Positions 1 through 4,892 of a DNA stretch of 5,212 nucleotides are shown in pieces (position 1 is the stretch's first letter; every line of letters begins with the position of its first letter). The notes beneath the pieces were generated by a model. The model had not been told where the DNA came from. It did no database searches and saw only the letters and a program-made list of their open reading frames with translations. Source of the DNA: an uncultured Roseiflexaceae bacterium (GTDB lineage Bacteria > Chloroflexota > Chloroflexia > Chloroflexales > Roseiflexaceae); NCBI GenBank assembly GCA_903868295.1, contig CAIPUQ010000078.1, positions 1-5,212 of the forward strand, read 5' to 3'. A program made the position numbers and the translations under genes.

Positions 1-1077
1 CTTTCATTCGTGATTTTGTCGCCTGCTCCGTCGTCCTACGCCGCCCAACGCTGCTTCACCGAAACGAATCAATGCATGGACGGGCGTATCGCCGAATTTT
101 GGGAGCAAAACGGTGGTCTTGTGGTGTTTGGATTTCCAATCGGACCTGTCGAAAACATCAAAATCGAAGGTAACGTCTATGCCGTCCAACGCTTCGAGCG
201 TAATCGGTTGGAATTACACCCCGAGAACGCCCGGCCGTATGATGTGTTACTCGGTCGATTAGGCGTAATGCAACTCAAACAGAACAATCGTGATTGGTTC
301 AGCTTTCCCAAATCGACCGATACTGGTGGATGCAAAACATTCAACGAAACGGGCCACGCAGTGTGTGGCGCAGTGCTCAAGGCATGGCGCTCAAACGGGC
401 TGCAATTGGATGGCAAAAAGGGTGTGACCGAAGCAGAAAGCTTGGCACTCTTTGGCCTACCATTATCTGGTTTAATGACCGAAACGCTCTCAGATGGCAA
501 GCAGTATCAGGTCCAGTGGTTCGAGCGTGCCCGCTTCGAGTTGCACCCTGAGAATGCTGCCCCATATGACGTGTTGCTGGGTTTGTTGGGGAACGAAGTC
601 CAACCAGCCCCGACTGTCGTAATGCCCACCGCTACACCTGTGCCACGTGATACGCTCTACGACGTACTGACCATTGGACCGATGACGAGCAGCGATCCAT
701 ATCAATCACGTACCCTCCAGATGAAGCTCAATAGTTTCCGATTTGAAGGTGCTAGTCGACTTGATTACGAAACCCCCAAAAAAGGGTATACCTTTCTTAT
801 CGTCGATATGAGTGTGACAAACCTTGGACCGGACGAGAAATATATCGCAGACATCAGCTTCAATGTGCTTGATTCCAACGGCCGAGTTATCGATTATAAC
901 TATATGGGGCGTGTCCGAGATTGTAATCTGAATGCGACTATCCTCGCCGGCGGAAATACATCTGGGTGCATGGCATTTGAAGTCCCTGCAAGCGGACGGC
1001 TGGAGCTCATTTTCGCACCGTTCAAATATGACCAATATGGTCCCGGTCGCTATCTCAAATGGGTTGTGCGCCCTTGA
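1..1077 (+). CDS. Secreted double-module protein with DUF4352-like C-terminal domain (5' partial)
   Basis: The reading frame is open from base 1 to a TGA at 1075-1077 and gives 358 visible residues. The first residues (LSFVILSPAPSSYAAQ) look like the end of a signal peptide with an S-Y-A cleavage site, so the true start lies upstream. An in-frame GTG at base 10 would leave no proper signal peptide. Visible residues 18-88 form half A (C18, C25, FWEQNGG, QRFERNRLELHPEN, VLLGRLG). Residues 111-197 form half B (C111, C122, LFGLPLSG, VQWFERARFELHPEN, VLLGLLG). A linker rich in Pro, Thr and Val follows (about 199-217). The C-terminal domain (219-358) has alternating beta-like segments, a GYTFLIVDMSVTN strand, a DSNGR turn and a CMAFEVP strand, which resemble DUF4352. 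It carries two extra cysteines, C308 and C323, absent from the paralogs here. There is no LPXTG motif or C-terminal membrane anchor, so the product is probably released or wall-associated. The ligand is unknown. Confidence 0.9.
   Translation, partial: LSFVILSPAPSSYAAQRCFTETNQCMDGRIAEFWEQNGGLVVFGFPIGPVENIKIEGNVYAVQRFERNRLELHPENARPYDVLLGRLGVMQLKQNNRDWFSFPKSTDTGGCKTFNETGHAVCGAVLKAWRSNGLQLDGKKGVTEAESLALFGLPLSGLMTETLSDGKQYQVQWFERARFELHPENAAPYDVLLGLLGNEVQPAPTVVMPTATPVPRDTLYDVLTIGPMTSSDPYQSRTLQMKLNSFRFEGASRLDYETPKKGYTFLIVDMSVTNLGPDEKYIADISFNVLDSNGRVIDYNYMGRVRDCNLNATILAGGNTSGCMAFEVPASGRLELIFAPFKYDQYGPGRYLKWVVRP
52..591 (+). repeat. Double A/B protein module, copy in the first paralog
   Basis: This 540-nt segment encodes 180 residues from the first Cys of half A to the closing LLG of half B. 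The halves are homologous: each has a Cys pair, an aromatic-rich W..NG(G)L segment, an FG(F/L)P(I/L) turn and a VQ(R/W)FER.R.ELHPEN..PYDVLLG block. Their first cysteines are 93 residues apart. The W..NGG...FG.P pattern recalls LGFP-type repeats; that relationship is an inference. Compared by hand with the copy at 3711-4250, about 133 of 180 residues are identical. Confidence 0.85.
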
Positions 1078-1099
1078 TTTCACACTATTGACGTCGGAC

Positions 1100-1133
1100 A
1101 GCAGAGGGTCGTGGGACACTGCGCCCCTCTGCT
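1100..1133 (+). terminator. Hairpin just after the first paralog, possible weak terminator
   Basis: AGCAGAGGG at 1100-1108 pairs perfectly with CCCTCTGCT at 1125-1133, with a 16-nt loop that itself holds a small GTG/CAC stem. It starts 22 nt after the stop codon. No T-run follows (ATGACACGC), so it is not a canonical intrinsic terminator. It could protect the 3' end of the mRNA or act together with the stronger terminator at 1247-1271. Confidence 0.4.
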
Positions 1134-1246
1134 ATGACACGCAATAATTTATCTCCATGAATCTACCCATCGATAGATTCCGCAGCAGAATTACCGTCAA
1201 CGACCGATACATCTTTATGACCGATCCACACAACCGGGCAGAAGAC

Positions 1247-1271
1247 GGGCGAGGTGTACCTCGCCCTTTTT
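1247..1271 (+). terminator. Intrinsic terminator
   Basis: GGGCGAGG (1247-1254) and CCTCGCCC (1259-1266) form a GC-rich 8-bp stem around a TGTA loop, followed directly by five T residues (1267-1271). It lies 170 nt after the first paralog's stop codon. It either ends that transcript with a long 3' UTR or ends a small unannotated RNA starting in 1134-1246. Confidence 0.8.
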
Positions 1272-1502
1272 CATCTGCATTCGACCCGTTTCTTGTTGCG
1301 CGCCGCAGACATACAACTGTTGTCCCGTCGTTCCATTTGCTCAGGCTTCGTTGTGACATTTCATCTCACATGGCGAAAACGGACCAGCATGTTTCGCACA
1401 AGAATAGATGACACAAGAGACTTGATTCAACAAAGGCGACGAAGTCTGGTTTTTGCCTGTGTAGAAAAAATGAAAACATTTGGCACTGTAAGAATATCCA
1501 CG

Positions 1503-1530
1503 TAGACATCTACAAGCGCACGCATACAAT
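1503..1530 (+). promoter_or_regulatory. Candidate sigma-70-type promoter for the membrane-protein gene
   Basis: TAGACA (1503-1508) and TACAAT (1525-1530) each differ by one base from the -35 and -10 consensus, with a 16-bp spacer. The dyad at 1502-1513 overlaps the -35 box and could be a repressor site. A rival -10 is GATAAT at 1580-1585, preceded by a TGT extension, but it has no good -35 box. The choice between them is open. Confidence 0.3.
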
Positions 1531-1633
1531 ATATATAAAGAGCTTTCACACTGCATAACACATGGTGAAATCAAGTTGTGATAATGCGATAGCCTGTAAA
1601 TCAGTCAGTCTATACTTGTTTGCGTTTCATTCT

Positions 1634-1641
1634 GGAGAGGG
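1634..1641 (+). promoter_or_regulatory. Ribosome binding site for the gene at 1651
   Basis: The purine-rich GGAGAGGG ends 9 nt before the ATG at 1651. It supports that ATG as the start, and the hydrophobic first helix begins right after it. Confidence 0.6.
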
Positions 1642-1650
1642 AACCCAATC

Positions 1651-2019
1651 ATGCACACACTTATTACCATCTCGCTCGCGGTGAACATCGTCGTACTGAT
1701 TCCCATCGTCATCTTGATGATCATCAAATCTCCGCTGGTTGACCATGCGTGGGGTACGTTCACTGCGGCACGGGGGATACTGCTGTCGATGTATGGCACC
1801 ATCCTTGTTCTGTCGTGCGTGCTGATTGTGATGCCCATCCCGGCTTTTGTGGCGGCGTTATTACTGATGCAGGTCATCTACAAAATCACCACGCCAGTCA
1901 CGGTCGGGAGCATTACCAACCCCATTGTGATCAGTAATCTCGTGATTGCGGCGCTGCATGTCGGGACGTTGGTGGCGCTGTTTTCGGCATTGGGAGCAAA
2001 CCTCTTCATCGTTGGATAG
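1651..2019 (+). CDS. Small multi-pass membrane protein of unknown function
   Basis: This 122-residue protein starts at an ATG with a purine-rich site upstream and ends at TAG 2017-2019. It is overwhelmingly hydrophobic, with likely membrane segments at about residues 4-25, 43-61, 64-78 (short) and 92-114, so three or four helices. Charged residues sit in the connections: K26, D31, H32, R41 and K78. Conserved-looking stretches are ARGILLSMYG (40-49) and YKITTPVTVG (77-86), followed by NPIVISNL (90-97). These look like the signature of a small conserved integral membrane family, but I cannot name one with confidence. There is no catalytic motif, transporter signature or signal peptide cleavage site. 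It lies on the same strand as the secreted paralogs but has its own upstream region and downstream hairpin, so it is probably transcribed separately and a functional link is not shown. Confidence 0.85.
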   Translation: MHTLITISLAVNIVVLIPIVILMIIKSPLVDHAWGTFTAARGILLSMYGTILVLSCVLIVMPIPAFVAALLLMQVIYKITTPVTVGSITNPIVISNLVIAALHVGTLVALFSALGANLFIVG

Positions 2020-2040
2020 CATGTGCGACCCATTGCCCTA

Positions 2041-2070
2041 CGTGCCCACGCACCTATGTGCGTGGGCATG
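2041..2070 (+). terminator. Strong hairpin after the membrane-protein gene
   Basis: TGCCCACGCAC (2043-2053) pairs perfectly with GTGCGTGGGCA (2058-2068) around the loop CTAT. A G-T wobble (2042/2069) and a C-G pair (2041/2070) extend it to 13 pairs. It begins 21 nt after the stop codon, the right place for a terminator, but no T-run follows. It may be a terminator without a U-tract or an mRNA-stabilising structure. Confidence 0.5.
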
Positions 2071-2354
2071 CCGATGGCACTGGTGTGATTTGGCACGATA
2101 TACTATGATTACCGCATCACAGAGCTCTATTTTCGCCATGGACCACGTCGGCACAACTTTGCGGAACGCCGGCAGCCTCGCCTTTCAGCAGGTAGGTGCT
2201 CGGCACTGCAACCGACAAAACAACGGTCACCAGTCGCACCATTGCGACCGTCGAACGACTGATGCAACTCGGCGCAAGATACGTACCATAGCTGTCGCAT
2301 TTTTACAAAATACTAGTATACTTAGTAATACAGTTTTTCGTCGAAAGTTTTCAT
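2071..2354. other. Non-coding spacer upstream of the second paralog
   Basis: I see no gene here. An open frame runs through it into the next gene, but it lacks a ribosome binding site, and in two other frames the same DNA encodes the end of the membrane protein and the start of the next paralog. A small hairpin, GTCGCA/TGCGAC with loop CCAT (2233-2248), competes with a pairing of CGGTC (2224-2228) and GACCG (2246-2250). The last 50 nt are AT-rich and carry the candidate promoter and operator. Confidence 0.55.
2302..2331 (+). promoter_or_regulatory. Candidate promoter and operator of the second paralog
   Basis: The perfect 10-bp palindrome ATACTAGTAT (2310-2319) runs into a second dyad, TACT-T-AGTA (2319-2327), so TACTAGTA and TACTTAGTA lie head to tail. 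A good -10 hexamer, TATACT (2317-2322), sits inside them but has no convincing -35 at the right distance. TTTACA (2302-2307) could be a -35 for a poorer -10 near 2325-2331. Location, AT content and symmetry suggest a regulated promoter, but the exact elements are uncertain. Confidence 0.35.
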
Positions 2355-3506
2355 ATGCGACGTACGTTGTTCATCATCTTGGCGGTCTGTGCAGTGGCTG
2401 TCACGGTCCGCACCCAACCCGCAGAGCGTGTGGCAGCAGCACAACGCTGCTTTGTCGAGACGCAACAGTGCATCGAAGGCCGCATTGCTGAATTCTGGGA
2501 GCAAAACGGTGGGCTGGCAGTGTTTGGGTTGCCCATCGCCGCCCCCGAGACAATCACCGTTGATGGGATCGCCATCATGAGCCAACGGTTTGAACGCACG
2601 CGTCTCGAGCTTCACCCCACCCAAAAAGCACCCTACGATGTCTTGTTGGGGCGGATGGGTGCATTGCGCCTGGCCCAGCAAGGGCGAGACTGGTATGCGT
2701 TCCCACAAACGCCAGCCGGCGCTGGCTGCCAGACATTCAACCAAACTGGTCATACCGTCTGTGGGGACTTCTTGACTGCCTGGCGTGCAAATGGACTGCG
2801 CATCGATGCCAAGGCGGCCGTTTCAGACATCGAAAGCCTGGCATTGTTCGGGCTCCCATTGTCTGGGGTCATCACCGAGACATTGTCTGACGGCAAGTCA
2901 TACCAAGTACAGTGGTTCGAGCGCGCCCGCTTCGAGCTCCACCCCGATAATCCGGCCCCCTACCGGGTGTTGCTCGGCCTGCTCGGCAGCGAATACAGCG
3001 CAGTGCCGACTCCAACCACGGTCGCAGCAGCGGCAATCGTCGTCACACCCACACCCACCGTATACAGCCGCGAAGAATACAAAAAGCGTGTCACTGCCAT
3101 GCCAGCCGGGTACTGGACAACCGAGTTCGAGCAGATCACCTTTGCCGTGGGTGGGTTCAATTATTACAAAGTCCTCTACGAGAACACCCCTGGGACGGGC
3201 AAACGATACCTGCGTTGTTCGGTGTCTATCAACAATCGCCGGAGCAACATCAACGATACGGTCTACATAGACCACTATCGGCTGACATTGGTCGATGCCG
3301 ACGGGCGCATCTACTCCGTAGCACAGGTGCCCACCAAGGCACTCCCCAAGGGACTGATTCCATCCAACGCGTATCCTGGTCGCACCATCAGCGGCGAAGT
3401 CGTGTTCGAAATCCCAACCAGCACGTTCCCCGCCAAGATCCTCTACCGATACGACCCAACCAAACCCACGGTCGAGTTGACGTTCGACGCCCAACCCTTC
3501 CGCTAA
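2355..3506 (+). CDS. Secreted double-module protein with DUF4352-like C-terminal domain
   Basis: The ATG at 2355 opens a 383-residue protein that ends at TAA 3504-3506. The start is chosen because MRRT plus the hydrophobic LFIILAVCAVAVTV makes a proper signal peptide, with cleavage likely near the AAA before Q30. No clear Shine-Dalgarno sequence precedes it, unlike the other genes here. C12 is not a good lipobox because Val precedes it. Half A spans residues 32-102 (C32, C39, FWEQNGG, FGLPI, QRFERTRLELHP, VLLGRMG). Half B spans 125-211 (C125, C136, LFGLPLSG, VQWFERARFELHPDN, VLLGLLG). A Thr/Pro/Val/Ala linker (about 215-237) leads to a C-terminal domain (239-383) with MPAGYW, a YLRCSVSINNR strand, TLVDADGRIY and GEVVFEIP. 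That domain matches the one in the next gene and resembles DUF4352. The protein is predicted to be exported. Its partner is unknown and no catalytic residues are apparent. Confidence 0.92.
   Translation: MRRTLFIILAVCAVAVTVRTQPAERVAAAQRCFVETQQCIEGRIAEFWEQNGGLAVFGLPIAAPETITVDGIAIMSQRFERTRLELHPTQKAPYDVLLGRMGALRLAQQGRDWYAFPQTPAGAGCQTFNQTGHTVCGDFLTAWRANGLRIDAKAAVSDIESLALFGLPLSGVITETLSDGKSYQVQWFERARFELHPDNPAPYRVLLGLLGSEYSAVPTPTTVAAAAIVVTPTPTVYSREEYKKRVTAMPAGYWTTEFEQITFAVGGFNYYKVLYENTPGTGKRYLRCSVSINNRRSNINDTVYIDHYRLTLVDADGRIYSVAQVPTKALPKGLIPSNAYPGRTISGEVVFEIPTSTFPAKILYRYDPTKPTVELTFDAQPFR
2448..2987 (+). repeat. Double A/B protein module, copy in the second paralog
   Basis: This 540-nt segment is identical in length to the copies at 52-591 and 3711-4250. 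The Cys spacings are the same (CX6C, 93 residues between halves, CX10C). Differences include TQKAP in place of the usual ENARP after the ELHP motif in half A, and MG in place of LG at its end. Confidence 0.85.
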
Positions 3507-3524
3507 TCGATTATTCGCTCAGGT

Positions 3525-3559
3525 ACATCCCCCGCCATCCTGGCGGGGGATGTTTTTTT
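3525..3559 (+). terminator. Strong intrinsic terminator
   Basis: The 13-nt arms at 3525-3537 (ACATCCCCCGCCA) and 3541-3553 are perfect reverse complements around a TCC loop. The T-run 3553-3559 follows directly. It starts 18 nt after the stop codon of the second paralog and should end its transcript, so the next gene needs its own promoter. Confidence 0.92.
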
Positions 3560-3586
3560 ATAGCAATCGCGTGTTCCGTGGTATAT

Positions 3587-3602
3587 TTACGCAAATACGT
3601 AA
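3587..3602 (+). promoter_or_regulatory. Inverted repeat upstream of the third paralog, possible operator
   Basis: TTACG (3587-3591) and CGTAA (3598-3602) are inverted around a 6-nt spacer, within AT-rich DNA between the terminator and the ribosome binding site. A second dyad, TATTT/AAATA (3584-3597), overlaps it. The promoter must lie in this short gap, but I could not find a convincing -35/-10 pair; TATATT at 3582-3587 is the best -10. Confidence 0.3.
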
Positions 3603-3613
3603 TAATGAAATTT

Positions 3614-3617
3614 GGAG
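3614..3617 (+). promoter_or_regulatory. Ribosome binding site that fixes the start at 3624
   Basis: GGAG lies 6 nt before the ATG at 3624. An in-frame TTG at 3612 would overlap this site and add MEHL in front of the signal peptide, so the ATG is preferred. Confidence 0.65.
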
Positions 3618-3623
3618 CACCTG

Positions 3624-4799
3624 ATGCGCATTGGGAGATTTGTCGGGTTTTTGGTATTCGTCGTCTGTGTGTTGCTGACCTCCCATCCACGGGCGCACGC
3701 AGCAGCCCGGTGCTTTGTCGAAACGAACCAGTGCATCGACGGACGCATTGCAGAATTTTGGGCGCAAAACGGCGGCTTGGCGGTGTTCGGATTCCCCATT
3801 GGTGCCCAAGAACAAATCACCATCGATGGCCAAATACGCACAGTACAACGCTTCCAACGCAATCGCATTGAACTCCACCCCGACAACGCCCGACCATACG
3901 ATGTGCTGTTGGGGCGCCTCGGTGCCGACCGCTTGGCACAACAGGGGCGCGATTGGTATGGGTTCGCCAAGGGCGCCGATACCGGTGGATGTCGCGTTTT
4001 TGCCGAGACGGGGCATGCAGTGTGCGGCGATATCCTGACCGCATGGCGCTCGAATGGTATCCAACTCGACACGAAAAAGTCCATCAGCGAGGCCGAAAGT
4101 CTCGCACTGTTTGGGTTGCCCCTCTCCGGCTTGCAACTCGAGACCCAGGCAGATGGAACCAAATATCAGGTGCAGTGGTTTGAACGGGCGCGCTTCGAGC
4201 TCCACCCCGAAAACACGCCACCGTACCATGTGCTCCTCGGGCTTTTGGGGAACGAAGAGTACGCGTTCCGCACCAAACCTGCTCCGACCGCAGTACCCGT
4301 CTCACCAGCCTCGCCGGCAGCAACGGCGGTCCCCGCACCAACGGCGGTGTCGTTTGCAGTCACCCCCGAGCAATTGGTGACCCGACTGCGCGACATGCCG
4401 ATGGGCTATTGGGCGACAGACGGCAACGGGTTTACATTTGCAGCAGGCGGCATCCGCTACCATCGAGAGATTTATTACTACGCCGCTTCGACCGGCAAAA
4501 AGCTCGTGCGTATGTCTATCAATGTGCGTAACAATCGCGGCTACGGCGGAGACTCGATCTACCTCAATCCCTGGCGCTTCACCTTGGTCGATGTCGAAGG
4601 GCGCCAATACACCTATGACGTTGCCACCTATGCCCTGACCGATGCCGTGGGTGTCGGATATATCGGTGCAGGACAACAGGGTGGCGGGGACATCGTCTTC
4701 GAAATCCCAAAAGACACATCACCTGCCAGCATGCTGTTTGTCTATAACAGCACCGAACGTCCCGTTCGGCTCATCTTTGACAATAATGTCCACCAATAA
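3624..4799 (+). CDS. Secreted double-module protein with DUF4352-like C-terminal domain
   Basis: The protein has 391 residues, from the ATG at 3624 to TAA 4797-4799. The signal peptide is MRIGRF, then the hydrophobic VGFLVFVVCVLL, then an A-H-A cleavage site near residue 26. Half A spans 30-100 (C30, C37, FWAQNGG, FGFPI, QRFQRNRIELHP, VLLGRLG). Half B spans 123-209 (C123, C134, LFGLPLSG, VQWFERARFELHPEN, VLLGLLG). The linker (about 215-245) is rich in Pro, Ala, Thr and Val, longer than in the paralogs, with PTAV repeated. The C-terminal domain (247-391) has MPMGYW, an LVRMSINVRNNR strand, TLVDVEGRQY and GGDIVFEIP. It is clearly homologous to the domain of the preceding gene, with a Gly-rich loop (about 342-355), and it lacks cysteines. 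The gene follows a strong terminator, so it has its own promoter. No terminator separates it from the next paralog 93 nt downstream, so the two are probably co-transcribed. Function is unknown; extracellular binding is the most likely role. Confidence 0.93.
   Translation: MRIGRFVGFLVFVVCVLLTSHPRAHAAARCFVETNQCIDGRIAEFWAQNGGLAVFGFPIGAQEQITIDGQIRTVQRFQRNRIELHPDNARPYDVLLGRLGADRLAQQGRDWYGFAKGADTGGCRVFAETGHAVCGDILTAWRSNGIQLDTKKSISEAESLALFGLPLSGLQLETQADGTKYQVQWFERARFELHPENTPPYHVLLGLLGNEEYAFRTKPAPTAVPVSPASPAATAVPAPTAVSFAVTPEQLVTRLRDMPMGYWATDGNGFTFAAGGIRYHREIYYYAASTGKKLVRMSINVRNNRGYGGDSIYLNPWRFTLVDVEGRQYTYDVATYALTDAVGVGYIGAGQQGGGDIVFEIPKDTSPASMLFVYNSTERPVRLIFDNNVHQ
3711..4250 (+). repeat. Double A/B protein module, copy in the third paralog
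   Basis: This 540-nt copy encodes 180 residues with the same Cys spacing as the other two complete copies and no indels against them. By hand count it shares about 133 of 180 residues with the copy at 52-591. Most differences fall in the connection between halves (RDWYGFAKG against RDWFSFPKS) and in surface-like positions. At the DNA level many third codon positions differ, so the copies are not recent duplicates. Confidence 0.85.
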
Positions 4800-4880
4800 G
4801 GCGTTGTCCATATCAACAGTGGCGTGTGACCCGTGCACGTTGTGAGTGCTCAGTAGGGGAACCCAGCCGATTCGCGTGAC

Positions 4881-4888
4881 AAGGAGGG
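4881..4888 (+). promoter_or_regulatory. Strong ribosome binding site for the last gene
   Basis: AAGGAGGG closely matches the anti-Shine-Dalgarno complement. It ends 4 nt before the ATG at 4893 and is the strongest such site in the window. Confidence 0.85.
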
Positions 4889-4892
4889 ATCA

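Larger units (their letters stand above)
1272..1650. other. Non-coding, partly AT-rich upstream region
   Basis: No convincing gene was found between the terminator at 1271 and the membrane-protein gene at 1651. Short frames that cross it have no ribosome binding site and no protein-like composition, and one runs through the terminator. Bases 1391-1620 are about 38% GC by hand count, clearly lower than the flanking genes. Visible structure includes an imperfect GCGAAA/TTTCGC hairpin (1373-1397), the dyad GTAGA-CA-TCTAC (1502-1513) and an ATATATATA tract near 1529-1537. It most likely holds the promoter and leader of the gene at 1651. Confidence 0.6.

Noticed and set aside
10..12. GTG as the start of the first gene
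   Set aside because: The frame is open upstream to base 1, and a start here would leave only a fragment of a signal peptide. The gene is better called 5' partial.
1157..1411. Plus-strand open frame of 84 codons after the first paralog
   Set aside because: It runs straight through the intrinsic terminator at 1247-1271 and has no ribosome binding site.
2379..2390. Lipoprotein signal (LAVC) in the second paralog
   Set aside because: The residue before Cys is Val, which does not fit a lipobox, the hydrophobic core continues past the Cys, and an ordinary cleavage site follows near residue 29.
1946..2491. Plus-strand open frame of 181 codons spanning the spacer before 2355
   Set aside because: It overlaps the ends of two real genes in another frame and contains a strong hairpin. 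Its composition is rich in Cys, His, Arg and Trp with no protein-like pattern.
2898..3494. Long open frame on the minus strand, 198 codons, antisense to the second paralog
   Set aside because: It mirrors the codon bias of the sense gene, has no ribosome binding site, and the sense frame has a signal peptide and conserved motifs.
3612..3614. TTG as an alternative start of the third paralog
   Set aside because: It overlaps the GGAG ribosome binding site that is well placed for the ATG at 3624.
3558..4229. Minus-strand open frame of 223 codons antisense to the third paralog
   Set aside because: It is a shadow of the conserved double module, and similar antisense frames appear opposite the other copies. 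It has no ribosome binding site or domain-like composition.
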